DNA of 33,902 nt, taken from contig DENA01000022.1 in NCBI GenBank assembly GCA_002359465.1, forward strand, positions 1 to 33,902. The letters are read 5' to 3'. The notes beneath the pieces were generated by a model that ran no database searches, was not told the DNA's origin, and worked only from the letters and a program-made list of their open reading frames with translations. Below, in pieces: positions 6,268 to 14,497 of the stretch. A program made the translations under genes and the position numbers. Position 1 is the stretch's first letter. Every line of letters begins with the position of its first letter. Source of the DNA: Ruminococcaceae bacterium UBA2656 (GTDB lineage Bacteria; Bacillota; Clostridia; Oscillospirales; Acutalibacteraceae).

Positions 6268-7904
6268 TCATAGGTGCGGTAGCCGCCGGAACATCTGCCG
6301 CCGCCAAGGCACGGAGAAACAGCGAAGACGCCGAAATTATTATTTATGAGAAAGACAGCTTTATCTCATACTCCGGCTGTGGCATGCCATACTATATCGG
6401 CGGCGAGGTTGAAAGCGCAGACGAGCTGACCCCGCGTGACCCCGCATTCTTTAAGAGCAAGTATCATGTGGATATTTTCACCCGGCATGAAGTGCTTTCC
6501 ATTTCTCCTGATCGAAAGGTTCTAACGGTAAAGAATCTTTCGACCGGAGAAGTCTTTACAGACAGGTATGACAAACTTGTGATTTCCACCGGCGCACACG
6601 CAGTTGTTCCTCCGATGAAGGGTGTGGATGGCGCCAATGTTTTTACCCTGCGCAATATCAGCGATATGAATCGAATCAAATCTTTTATAGATCAGGCCCG
6701 TCCGAAATCCGCCGCGATTATCGGTACCGGCTTCATTGGGCTTGAAGTATGTGAAAATTTAAAACGGCTTGGTATTGATATAACACTGATCGAAAAGCTG
6801 CCTCAGGTAACGCCGGGGCTTGATCGTGACATGGCAGTCTACGTTAAAGAGCATCTTGAAAAAAATAATGTTGCCGTTCTGACCGGTGTTTCCGCTGCGG
6901 AAATTACGGGCAGCGGGGTTGTTTTATCAGACGGCGGAACAATTGATGCGGAGCTGGTCCTCATTTCAACAGGTGTGCGGCCAAACACGGAGCTTGCCGT
7001 TTCAGCCGGTATCGAACTCGGTGTTACCGGCGCGATTCGTGTGAACGCGAAGATGCAGACTAATCTTCCGGACATCTATGCCTGCGGCGACTGTATTGAA
7101 CAGTTCCATGCGGTTACCGGAAAACCGGTGTACCGCCCGCTGGGTTCCACCGCAAACAAGACCGGACGAATCGCCGGAGACAATATTTCAGGTGGAAACC
7201 TTACGTTCAGAGGGATACTCGGTACCGGAATATTTCAGATTTTCGGCATGACCGTCGCACAGACCGGACTTTCGGAACGGGAAGCCAGAGAACTGGGATA
7301 CGATGTTGCCGTATGCCACAACATTAAACCAAACAAACCGGAATATTTGGGCGGCAAAGAAATGGTGATCAAAGGAGTTGCCGACAAATCGAGCGGCAGG
7401 CTTTTGGGCGCGCAAATTGTCGGTTTCGACGGTGTGGATAAACGCATCGATGTGTTCGTGACCGCAATTACGTATCAGGCCAAAGCCGAGGACCTGTTCC
7501 ATCTTGATCTTGCGTATGCCCCGCCGTTTTCAACCGCAAAAGACCCGGTTATGTATACCGGTATGATTCTTGACAATGCGATTCAGCGCGGCAGGTTATT
7601 AATCACAGCTGAGAAATTGAACAGCCTGATGCAGTCCGGAGAACCATACACGCTGATCGACGCGCGAACGCAGGCGCAGTTTGAAAAAGATCATATGCCT
7701 GCCGCCCAAAATATCCCTCACGCCGAGCTGCGCTCTGCCGCGGAAAATCTGGATAAAGAAACCGTCACCGTAACCTATTGCAACAAAGGAGTAACCGGAA
7801 ATGCCGCGCAAAACATCCTGATTAATAAAGGTTTTAAAAAGGTATACAACCTTTCCGGCGGCCATAAACAATTTTGTAAAATGATTGAAGAGAAAGAATC
7901 GTAA
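6255..7904 (+). CDS. CoA-disulfide reductase-type flavoprotein with C-terminal rhodanese domain
   Basis: 549-residue FAD/NAD(P)H-dependent disulfide or persulfide reductase. FAD-binding GAVAAGTSAAAKARR comes first, then a single active-site Cys42 in SYSGCGMPYYIGG (CoADR type, not a CxxxxC pair). A second Rossmann motif GTGFIGLEV (NAD(P)H) follows near 156, then the FAD motif IYACGDC near 275, and the dimer-face AYAPPFSTAKDP with the family tyrosine. A rhodanese domain (about 450-549) ends the protein with catalytic Cys509 in YCNKGVTG. Such fusions reduce CoA disulfide, CoA persulfide or polysulfide. Being coupled to arsR and followed by arsD/arsA suggests a thiol-redox role under metalloid stress, but sulfur metabolism is equally possible. 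RBS AAGGAGGG precedes ATG 6255. Confidence 0.88.
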   Translation: MRFVIIGAVAAGTSAAAKARRNSEDAEIIIYEKDSFISYSGCGMPYYIGGEVESADELTPRDPAFFKSKYHVDIFTRHEVLSISPDRKVLTVKNLSTGEVFTDRYDKLVISTGAHAVVPPMKGVDGANVFTLRNISDMNRIKSFIDQARPKSAAIIGTGFIGLEVCENLKRLGIDITLIEKLPQVTPGLDRDMAVYVKEHLEKNNVAVLTGVSAAEITGSGVVLSDGGTIDAELVLISTGVRPNTELAVSAGIELGVTGAIRVNAKMQTNLPDIYACGDCIEQFHAVTGKPVYRPLGSTANKTGRIAGDNISGGNLTFRGILGTGIFQIFGMTVAQTGLSEREARELGYDVAVCHNIKPNKPEYLGGKEMVIKGVADKSSGRLLGAQIVGFDGVDKRIDVFVTAITYQAKAEDLFHLDLAYAPPFSTAKDPVMYTGMILDNAIQRGRLLITAEKLNSLMQSGEPYTLIDARTQAQFEKDHMPAAQNIPHAELRSAAENLDKETVTVTYCNKGVTGNAAQNILINKGFKKVYNLSGGHKQFCKMIEEKES

Positions 7905-7959
7905 CGGGTGGTTTCAGAAATTCAGAAACCGATAAAATTTTACTCTGTTATTGTAACAA

Positions 7960-7997
7960 GCGCATTATCAGCGCATAGTATATTCATATATGCGCAT
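7960..7997 (+). promoter_or_regulatory. Candidate operator/promoter region of arsR-arsD-arsA
   Basis: GCGCATA (7971-7977) and TATGCGC (7989-7995) form an inverted repeat about 25 bases before the second arsR; GCGCAT also occurs at 7960-7965 and 7992-7997. A TTGTAA at 7951 with TAGTAT or TATATT downstream is a weak promoter match with long spacing, so the exact promoter is uncertain. The repeat differs from the operator at 5805-5849, so the two ArsR proteins may not share sites. Confidence 0.5.
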
Positions 7998-8017
7998 GTA
8001 GAGATGGAGGGGAAAAC

Positions 8018-8350
8018 ATGGTGGATTTATTTAAAGCTTTGTCAGAGGAAAACCGATTAAGAATTCTGTCTTTATTATTGGAAAATGAAATGTGTGTCTG
8101 TGAAATTGAAGCTGTACTGAAAATGACGCAATCCAATGCTTCCCGGCATTTGACGATCTTAAAAAATTGCGGTATTCTCGACAGCTTTAAAGAAGCGCAA
8201 TGGGCACACTACCGAATAAGTGACCAATTCAAACAGGGAAACAAAGAACTCTGGGAGTATCTCCAGCAAAAATTAACAGAACTTCCAACCTATAAGAAGG
8301 ATATCGAAGAATATCGGAAATGCAAAAGTCAAAATATATGCGGCACATAA
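8018..8350 (+). CDS. arsR: ArsR/SmtB-family arsenic-responsive repressor (second copy)
   Basis: 110-residue winged-helix repressor with FKALSEENRLRILSLL, the classical metalloid site EMCVCEIE (Cys26, Cys28), the recognition helix MTQSNASRHLTILKN and a final cysteine pair in a short tail (YRKCKSQNICG). RBS GGAGGGGAAAAC precedes ATG 8018. It heads arsD and arsA on the same strand with about 95 bases between, so it very likely represses this operon and releases it on As(III) or Sb(III). It is only distantly similar to the first ArsR of the window, so a recent duplication is unlikely. Confidence 0.88.
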   Translation: MVDLFKALSEENRLRILSLLLENEMCVCEIEAVLKMTQSNASRHLTILKNCGILDSFKEAQWAHYRISDQFKQGNKELWEYLQQKLTELPTYKKDIEEYRKCKSQNICGT

Positions 8351-8446
8351 ATGCCAATGCCATTCTTTCTGACAAAACAGAATTGGCACAAGTAGTTTCT
8401 TACCCAGTCATACTAAAAAACAAATTTTGATAAGGAGCGATTTTTT

Positions 8447-8839
8447 ATGAAAAAAATGCAGATTTTTGAGCCGGCCATGTGCTGTTCTACAGGTTTATGC
8501 GGTGTTGGAATTGATCCCGAACTTCTTCGAATCTCGACAGTCCTTAATTCGCTGAAGAAAAACGGCATTGTGGTTGAACGCTACAACCTTACAAATGCGC
8601 CGATGGAATTTGTCAACAATCAAGCTGTGAACCGGCTTATCAATGAAAAAGGTGTGGAGAACCTTCCTGCCATTGTTCTGGACGGAGAAATCATCATGAC
8701 CGGCAGGTACCCGACGAATGAAGAATTTGCGAAGCTTCTGAATGTTCCGACGAGCTTTCTGGCAGACAAGTCGAACCCGCTAAAAGTTACCGTTCGGAAA
8801 TCAAAGGGATGCGGCTGCTCCGGCGGGAAATGCTGCTGA
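8447..8839 (+). CDS. arsD: ArsD arsenite metallochaperone
   Basis: 130-residue chaperone that hands As(III)/Sb(III) to ArsA. It has the conserved metalloid-binding cysteines Cys12, Cys13 and Cys18 in AMCCSTGLCG, the thioredoxin-like body with LPAIVLDGEI, and a cysteine-rich tail GCGCSGGKCC (Cys122, 124, 129, 130) as in plasmid R773 ArsD. RBS AAGGAGCGA precedes ATG 8447. The arsA gene starts 25 bases after its stop, and the pair is functionally linked in all well-studied systems. Confidence 0.95.
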   Translation: MKKMQIFEPAMCCSTGLCGVGIDPELLRISTVLNSLKKNGIVVERYNLTNAPMEFVNNQAVNRLINEKGVENLPAIVLDGEIIMTGRYPTNEEFAKLLNVPTSFLADKSNPLKVTVRKSKGCGCSGGKCC

Positions 8840-8864
8840 TAACAATAGAAAGGCTTTATATATT

Positions 8865-10607
8865 ATGAGAAATTTTAACCCGCGAAGTATCGCACTTACA
8901 AAATATCTCTTTTATACAGGGAAAGGCGGCGTAGGAAAAACCTCAACCGCCTGCGCCACCGCGGTAAACCTTGCCGACAACGGCAAAAGAGTTCTTCTGG
9001 TCAGCACCGACCCCGCATCGAACCTGCAGGATGTTTTTGGTATCGACCTGAACAACAAAGGCATTCCCATTAAGGAGGTACCGAATCTTGTAGTCGCAAA
9101 TCTTGACCCGACACAGGCGGCAGCGGAGTACCGGGAAAGCGTGATCGGTCCCTACCGTGGGAAACTGCCGGATGCGGTAATCAACAATATGGAGGAACAG
9201 CTTTCCGGTTCCTGCACCGTTGAAATCGCCGCATTTAATGAATTTTCAAATTTTATCACCGATGAAAAAATACAGGAAGAATATGATTATATCATATTCG
9301 ATACCGCGCCTACCGGTCACACGCTGCGAATGCTGCAGCTTCCCTCCGCATGGAGCAATTTCATCAGCGAAAGCACGCATGGCGCTTCCTGCTTAGGGCA
9401 GCTCGCCGGTCTGGAAAGCAAAAAAGCGGTTTATAAAAAGGCTGTTGAGACTTTGGCAAACGGCAAGCTGACCACTCTTATCCTTGTTTCACGCCCGGAG
9501 GAAACCCCTCTGAAAGAGGCGGAAAGAGCTTCAAAAGAACTTGCGGATATCGGCGTAAACAATCAGGCACTGATTCTGAACGGCGTGCTTGCTTCTTATG
9601 ACGACAGTATATCAGAAAGCCTTTATCATAAACAGCAGAAGGCGCTTGCGGATATGCCTCAAGGACTGAAAAATCTGACCGCATACACGGTTCCGCTCAG
9701 AGCTTATAACATTACCGGACTTGACAATGTAAGAGCATTGCTCACCAAAGATCAGTATATTGTCCGTGACGAGAAGGTACACGCCCAAACGATCCCACAG
9801 CTGAAAGACGTCATTGATGATCTGTACAGATCAAATAAGAAAGTAATTTTCACGATGGGCAAGGGCGGCGTAGGAAAAACCACTATTGCAGCGGCGATTG
9901 CCATGGGATTGTCCGCAAAAGGCAGGAAGGTGCATCTTACCACCACCGACCCGGCGGCTCACCTCAAATTCGTCATTGATGAAAGCAGCGGCATCACGAT
10001 GAGCCGTATTGACGAGCATGCCGAACTGGAAAAATACAAGGAGGAAGTGCTTTCCAAAGCGCGGGAAACCATGACCGGCGATGATATCGCCTATGTGGAG
10101 GAGGATTTGCGTTCTCCCTGTACGCAGGAAATCGCCGTATTCAGAGCCTTTGCCGAGATTGTGGATAAAGCGGAGGATCAGGTCGTTGTCATTGATACCG
10201 CGCCTACCGGCCATACGCTTTTGCTCCTTGAATCCACACAGAGCTACAATCAGGAAATCAAGCGCTCACAGGGTGATATCCCGGAATCTGCAAGAAAATT
10301 GCTGCCGCGGCTGCACAATGCCAGTGAAACAGAAGTGATTATTGTCACTCTCGCCGAAGCTACACCGGTCTATGAAGCGATGCGTCTGGAAGAAGATTTA
10401 AAGCGCGCGGGAATCGCCGCAAAATGGTGGGTTATCAATTCTTCCCTTTATCACACCGGAACAACGAACAAAATGCTTTCTGCAAAGGCAAGCAATGAAA
10501 TAGAATGGATTAATAAGGTGGACGCACACGCAAACGGTAAGTTTGCGGTAATAGCCTGGAGCGCAGATGAAATTACAGGCAATAAGCTGCATGAGCTTTT
10601 AGTATAA
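8865..10607 (+). CDS. arsA: ArsA arsenite-stimulated ATPase (two-domain)
   Basis: 580-residue soluble ATPase that energises arsenite efflux when bound to an ArsB or Acr3 pump. It has two homologous halves, each with a deviant Walker A (GKGGVGKT at 19-26 and 332-339) and the DTAPTGHT switch motif. The metalloid-site cysteines of R773 ArsA are in place: Cys117 (SGSCTVEIAAF), Cys176 (HGASCLGQL) and Cys419 (SPCTQEIAVF). Length matches the usual ~583. It is the last gene of the unit; a strong terminator follows 48 bases later. No pump gene lies beside it, so its membrane partner must be elsewhere, or it works differently here. Confidence 0.95.
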   Translation: MRNFNPRSIALTKYLFYTGKGGVGKTSTACATAVNLADNGKRVLLVSTDPASNLQDVFGIDLNNKGIPIKEVPNLVVANLDPTQAAAEYRESVIGPYRGKLPDAVINNMEEQLSGSCTVEIAAFNEFSNFITDEKIQEEYDYIIFDTAPTGHTLRMLQLPSAWSNFISESTHGASCLGQLAGLESKKAVYKKAVETLANGKLTTLILVSRPEETPLKEAERASKELADIGVNNQALILNGVLASYDDSISESLYHKQQKALADMPQGLKNLTAYTVPLRAYNITGLDNVRALLTKDQYIVRDEKVHAQTIPQLKDVIDDLYRSNKKVIFTMGKGGVGKTTIAAAIAMGLSAKGRKVHLTTTDPAAHLKFVIDESSGITMSRIDEHAELEKYKEEVLSKARETMTGDDIAYVEEDLRSPCTQEIAVFRAFAEIVDKAEDQVVVIDTAPTGHTLLLLESTQSYNQEIKRSQGDIPESARKLLPRLHNASETEVIIVTLAEATPVYEAMRLEEDLKRAGIAAKWWVINSSLYHTGTTNKMLSAKASNEIEWINKVDAHANGKFAVIAWSADEITGNKLHELLV

Positions 10608-10655
10608 GCAATTGACCTAATTAAGCTTCAGCAAAATTATAATGGGTTAAGCATT

Positions 10656-10690
10656 ACGGAAGCGGTTCATGAACTGCTTCCGTTTTATAA
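10656..10690 (+). terminator. Intrinsic terminator after arsA
   Basis: ACGGAAGCGGTTC (10656-10668) pairs with GAACTGCTTCCGT (10671-10683), 13 bp with one G-U pair, followed by a TTTTATAATTT run. It ends the arsR-arsD-arsA transcript. Confidence 0.88.
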
Positions 10691-10767
10691 TTTGAATCCG
10701 CAAAATTTTAATAGATGAAATTTTTGACCTGTGTTGTAACACGATATGAGGACAGATGCTAGCTATA

Positions 10768-10806
10768 AAAGCGCACTTTAATCCGCAATGGAATAAAGTG
10801 CGCTTT
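10768..10806 (-). terminator. Terminator of the minus-strand gntR-tauE-DUF3842 unit
   Basis: Perfect 13-bp inverted repeat AAAGCGCACTTTA / TAAAGTGCGCTTT with a 13-base loop, 34 bases beyond the DUF3842 stop. Read on the minus strand it is followed by TTTTATAGC; the + side also has a short T-rich stretch, so it may work both ways and insulate the converging ars operon. Confidence 0.8.
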
Positions 10807-10839
10807 CAAATATTTATGAAATTGAGCAGTCAAACTGTA

Positions 10840-11289
10840 TCATTGCTCCATGGCAAATTCGTCCACGTACTGCATAACCAGACCGACACAACTGTCAATA
10901 TAAGAATTTGTAGTTGAAATCACTTCCGAAGCAATGGTAATCTTGCAGCGATTGAGGGGAATCAGTATTTTCTGAGCGGAAGAAGAACTAATTGCAAAAG
11001 CCATGGCAGGGGTCAATTCTCCCATCATTGAATTCGCAGCAATAATCGCCAGAGGGCCCAGAATGAGATCCGATTGCTTGACCGTTTGAACGATAGCGTT
11101 CTGCCCTGTAGCCCCTACATCAGCTCCGGCCTTCATCATACAATTCGTGGCAACAGAGTTTGTTCCAAGCGCGCAGATTTTCACGTTGCTTTTCTTCAGA
11201 ACGCTCTCTCTTAATTTGGCTATAAGGCATTTGCCAATGCCCCCGCCCTGTCCGTCTATAATTGATATCAGCATTTCCTTTTTTGACAT
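10840..11289 (-). CDS. DUF3842 family protein
   Basis: 149-residue soluble protein of unknown function that I recognise as DUF3842. It opens with a glycine-rich, nucleotide-loop-like segment (LISIIDGQGGGIGKCL, about 7-22), followed by ALGTNSVATNCMMKAGA and a C-terminal half with several serines and one conserved-looking cysteine (LNRCKI). I chose the ATG at 11289 because GAGGAGAAAATCAC precedes it; an upstream in-frame ATG at 11409 would overlap the exporter gene. It is last in a likely gntR-tauE-DUF3842 unit and ends just before a terminator. Co-occurrence with a TauE/SafE exporter behind the LarA-like/ABC operon gives a pathway context but no function. Confidence 0.75.
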   Translation of the reverse strand: MSKKEMLISIIDGQGGGIGKCLIAKLRESVLKKSNVKICALGTNSVATNCMMKAGADVGATGQNAIVQTVKQSDLILGPLAIIAANSMMGELTPAMAFAISSSSAQKILIPLNRCKITIASEVISTTNSYIDSCVGLVMQYVDEFAMEQ

Positions 11290-11354
11290 GTGATTTTCTC
11301 CTCTTTTATACAGAAAGTTTATCCGTAATTCGCGCTTCTGGAATAAAGACCGTG

Positions 11355-12089
11355 TTATTTCAGTAAAAAAAGTGCCATAACGGGTAAAGCAATGTAAATA
11401 ATCCTGCATAACATTTCCCTGTTCAAACGGCGGAACACGGAAAGCCCCAAAAAACCTGCAGCCACCGCTGCTACAGATGCAGACGCAATATAAGGTACCG
11501 CCTCAGCGGTAATATTTCCGTACATAAAATGCAGGGCAGTGGAAAACAGCCCTGCAAAGATAAAACTGAACTCGATATTTGCCTTAAAGCTTAAGCTGTC
11601 GTCACAGATATTAAAATAGTAAATCATAAAAAACGGACCCGCAATGTTGAACATACCGGTAGAAATTCCCGTCAGCAAACCAAACAGGATTCCATTTTTC
11701 AACGACTTCCCAATTACCACCTTGTGCTTTTGGGAAATAATAAAATATACAGCCAGCAGCATAATGAACACCGCCAGAATAATGCGCAGAACCCTTTCCG
11801 AGTTGTGCATCAGAATATACATACCCAAAGGCGTGGTAAGCATACAACAGAGCACAGGAACAAAAATATCCCGCCAATTCAAATTTTTATGCAGAATGCT
11901 GACCATTTGCAGACCGATAACAACTACCGTAATTGCCGAAACCGCCGAACATATCCGCATCGGCAGTACCAGCGGCATCAAGGCCATTGCAATAATTCCG
12001 TACCCGAATCCAACAGACGCCTGCAAGAAAGCAGCTAGAAAATTGATGGCTACGATCAGTAAAAGACTGGTCGTCTGGAATTCAAACAT
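11355..12089 (-). CDS. TauE/SafE-family membrane exporter (first copy)
   Basis: 244-residue membrane protein with about eight hydrophobic segments, related to TauE/SafE (sulfite, sulfoacetate or other anion export, or unknown permease). The N-terminal repeat has AAFLQASVGFGYGIIAMALMPLVLP, the family signature region, and the second half has GLLTGISTGMFNIAGPFFMIYY, the matching repeat. The start at 12089 follows GGGGAGGTATT; ATG 12110 lies farther out without a site. It begins 28 bases after the gntR stop and is probably co-transcribed with it. The second TauE/SafE in this window (20563) is clearly a different subfamily. The substrate is unknown. Confidence 0.82.
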   Translation of the reverse strand: MFEFQTTSLLLIVAINFLAAFLQASVGFGYGIIAMALMPLVLPMRICSAVSAITVVVIGLQMVSILHKNLNWRDIFVPVLCCMLTTPLGMYILMHNSERVLRIILAVFIMLLAVYFIISQKHKVVIGKSLKNGILFGLLTGISTGMFNIAGPFFMIYYFNICDDSLSFKANIEFSFIFAGLFSTALHFMYGNITAEAVPYIASASVAAVAAGFLGLSVFRRLNREMLCRIIYIALPVMALFLLK

Positions 12090-12116
12090 AATACCTCCCC
12101 ACGGCAGCATACCCTG

Positions 12117-12869
12117 CTATTTCAAGTTGGTCATAGTGTTGGGATACCGTTTCAGTGTGAGCATATAACGGTAACGGTCCGCGCGATAGACCGTACGGCT
12201 ATATACAATTGGGCGGTCGCCCTCTACGTAGGTGACGCGGTGGATTACCAGCACCGGCTTGGTTTTTACTTTTTGGTCAAGCAGAATTGCTTCCTCTGCC
12301 TCCGGTGTTTCGGCGGTAATCGCCTGATCCGCGGTAGTGATCTTATAGCCGTTTTTTTCTAAAACATTGTAGACAATATCATTGCGAAAATCCAAACCGT
12401 CCAAAAGATAAGCCACATTGCCCGGCAAATACATATAGTCAATTCCAAGGGATTTCTGATCCACATATATCTGGCGCACAACCATCAGCATCCTGGAGCC
12501 TTCCTCAATCTGCATGGAAGCGCATACCTCAGGGGGAGCCACAACCAGCTCCTGTTTTCTGACGATAACCTCGCACTTCATATTTCGGATGGAAAATTCC
12601 TCGGCAAAACCTAACAGGCTGTCCAGCTTGTATTCAATTACTTTGGTGGCGACAAAATTTCCCTTGCCGTGCTTTTTTACAAGCACGCCATCCTGTACCA
12701 GTTTGTTCAGAGTCTGCCGGACCGTAACCCGGCTGATATTATACATCTCCGAAAGCTGACGTTCGCTGGGGAGCTGATCCCCTTCTTTATATGTGCCTTC
12801 GGAGATTTTTTCAACAATAGCGTCCTTTAACTGTTCAAACAGCGGTTTCCCATTTCCCGGATATAACAT
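12117..12869 (-). CDS. GntR/HutC-family transcriptional regulator with UTRA domain
   Basis: 250-residue repressor-type regulator. The N-terminal winged helix has GntR motifs (PLFEQLKDAIVEKI, GDQLPSERQLSEMY, SRVTVRQTLNKLVQDG; about 9-75). The C-terminal UTRA ligand domain (about 90-245) has the typical SRTVYRADRYRYML ending; the chorismate-lyase fold binds small acids or sugar phosphates. It has its own consensus promoter (12908-12936) and lies directly downstream of the ABC transporter operon. The 30-bp palindrome at 20163-20192 has HutC-type character (CTGGTAT / ATACCAG) and is the best candidate operator. I therefore infer that it controls the LarA-like/transporter operon and the second tauE. 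Confidence 0.88.
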   Translation of the reverse strand: MLYPGNGKPLFEQLKDAIVEKISEGTYKEGDQLPSERQLSEMYNISRVTVRQTLNKLVQDGVLVKKHGKGNFVATKVIEYKLDSLLGFAEEFSIRNMKCEVIVRKQELVVAPPEVCASMQIEEGSRMLMVVRQIYVDQKSLGIDYMYLPGNVAYLLDGLDFRNDIVYNVLEKNGYKITTADQAITAETPEAEEAILLDQKVKTKPVLVIHRVTYVEGDRPIVYSRTVYRADRYRYMLTLKRYPNTMTNLK

Positions 12870-12907
12870 GTATCTCAGCCCGTTTCCTAAATTTTATAGT
12901 TAGTTAC

Positions 12908-12936
12908 ATTATAATATCTTATCGAGCATGATACAA
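12908..12936 (-). promoter_or_regulatory. sigmaA-type promoter of gntR
   Basis: On the minus strand, TTGTAT (12931-12936), 17 bases, TATAAT (12908-12913). It starts only 21 bases after the stop of the last ABC gene with no terminator between, so gntR can be made both from here and by read-through. Confidence 0.75.
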
Positions 12937-12957
12937 GTCTTTCCAGCCCATGGATCA

Positions 12958-13710
12958 TCACCACCACTTAATCTGGTCCGTTACATATTTTCTGATTTTT
13001 ATAAACTCAGGATCAGCAACATCTCTTGGCCTTGGTAAATCAACGATCACTTCTTCCTTAACCGTTGTAGGCTTGTTGGACAGAATCAGGATGCGCTCAG
13101 AAAGGTAAACTGCCTCTTCGATATTATGAGTAATAAATACAACCGTGCTTCCAAGTTCTTTCCACAAACGGATTACTTCATCTTCAAGATAAAATCTTAA
13201 TTTTACATCCATTTGCCCGTAGGGCTCGTCCATCAGCAAAAGGTCCGGATTCATCGCAAAGGCCCGGCCAATAATAATCCTCTGCTCGGAGCTGACGGAC
13301 AACTGGTGGGGGTATGAATTTCTGAACGGCCCCAGCCCCAGGAGCGATATAATTTTCTCAACCCGTTCATCAATGATCTTCTTGTCCAGCTTTTTCAATT
13401 CCAGGCCGAACCGAAGATTCTTTTCCACTGTCAGCCACGGGATAGCCGATGGTTCCTGAAACACAAATGCAAGATTGTGCTTTTTGGGGTCGGCGGATTC
13501 CCCGTCAATGAACAGATCGCCCGAGGTCGGCATATAAATTCTCGTCAGCAGGTTCAAGAAAGTGGTTTTGCCGCAGCCTGTAGGGCCCACCACGCAAACA
13601 AATTCGCCCTTCTTAATATTGAACGATATATTATTCAATACATGAAGGTCCCCAAAGTATTTCGTAAGGTTTTTTACTTCAATTTTGTATTCCTGATTGC
13701 TTTCACTCAT
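12958..13710 (-). CDS. NitT/TauT-type ABC transporter ATPase, degenerate signature motif
   Basis: 250-residue ATPase of the nitrate/sulfonate/taurine importer family. Walker A GPTGCGKT (42-49), Q-loop Gln85, Walker B LLLMDEP with Asp161/Glu162, D-loop GQMD and H-loop His195 (FITHN) are all intact. The signature motif is not LSGGQ/LSGGM but LSVSSEQ (137-143), checked in the nucleotides. In an NBD dimer the signature completes the partner's ATP site, so the site formed with the other ATPase of this operon should be impaired. Start 13710 is chosen from GGGAGGAGAATATC just before it. It is the last gene of the operon, 19 bases after its partner ATPase. Apart from the signature it looks a normal NrtD/SsuB/TauB-like protein. 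Confidence 0.88.
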   Translation of the reverse strand: MSESNQEYKIEVKNLTKYFGDLHVLNNISFNIKKGEFVCVVGPTGCGKTTFLNLLTRIYMPTSGDLFIDGESADPKKHNLAFVFQEPSAIPWLTVEKNLRFGLELKKLDKKIIDERVEKIISLLGLGPFRNSYPHQLSVSSEQRIIIGRAFAMNPDLLLMDEPYGQMDVKLRFYLEDEVIRLWKELGSTVVFITHNIEEAVYLSERILILSNKPTTVKEEVIVDLPRPRDVADPEFIKIRKYVTDQIKWW

Positions 13711-13729
13711 GATATTCTCCTCCCAGCAT

Positions 13730-14497
13730 CTATAGTGCAAGATCTGTATTATCAGATATTTCCTTGCGGATGGCTAAAAATTTCGGATCAATCGTATCAC
13801 GGGGTCTCGGCAAATCAATATTATATATTTCCTTTACGGTCGCCGGACATTTACTCAGCAAAACAATCCTATCTCCCAAATAAACCGCTTCTTCGATATT
13901 GTTGGTGACAAAAATAATAGTCCTTTTTTCCTGCTGCCAAATTCTTTGGATTTCTTCTTCCATAGAATATCTTGTCTGAGCATCCAATTGCCCAAAAGGT
14001 TCATCCATTAAGAGTATTTCAGGATTATTCGTATATGCCCTGGCGATGCCAACACGCTGCTTCATTCCTCCCGACAACTGACTGGGATATGATTTTTCGA
14101 AGCCTTTAAGCCCGACAAGGTCAATATATTTTTGGGCTGTCTGCCTGCGTACTTCTTTTTTAACTCCCGCCATCTGCAGCCCGAATTCAACATTGTTCAT
14201 AACTGTTTTCCATGGCATAAGCGCAAGCTTCTGAAACACCATTCCAATACGCTTGTCGCTTCCAACATACTTTTCACCGTCGATGGAGGAAGTTCCTTCC
14301 ACCGGTGCCTCCAAGCCGCCGATAATATTCAGCAATACGCTTTTTCCGCAGTGACCGGGTCCGAGCACTACTAAAAATTCATTGTCATATACATCCAAAG
14401 TGATATCGGAAACCGCATCAAACACTTCGTTATTTACTACGTAGCTCTGAGATATGTTCTCAAGTCTTAATTTGACCTTTTTCTTGTCCATGGACAT
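13730..14497 (-). CDS. NitT/TauT-type ABC transporter ATPase, H-loop histidine replaced
   Basis: 255-residue ATPase. Walker A GPGHCGKS (46-53), Q-loop Gln89, canonical signature LSGGM (141-145), Walker B LLMDEP with Asp165/Glu166 and D-loop GQLD are present. The H-loop, which should read THD, is TNN (198-200), so the switch histidine is an asparagine; I confirmed this in the nucleotides. The neighbouring ATPase has the opposite pattern. Start: ATG 14497 lies four bases after AAGGAG, and ATG 14491 is also possible. The start overlaps the end of the preceding permease gene by about 30 bases, showing tight coupling. Confidence 0.88.
   Translation of the reverse strand: MSMDKKKVKLRLENISQSYVVNNEVFDAVSDITLDVYDNEFLVVLGPGHCGKSVLLNIIGGLEAPVEGTSSIDGEKYVGSDKRIGMVFQKLALMPWKTVMNNVEFGLQMAGVKKEVRRQTAQKYIDLVGLKGFEKSYPSQLSGGMKQRVGIARAYTNNPEILLMDEPFGQLDAQTRYSMEEEIQRIWQQEKRTIIFVTNNIEEAVYLGDRIVLLSKCPATVKEIYNIDLPRPRDTIDPKFLAIRKEISDNTDLAL

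Noticed and set aside
7910..7930. GGTTTC/GAAACC inverted repeat after the CoA-disulfide reductase
   Set aside because: Only six base pairs and no U-tract, too weak to call a terminator.
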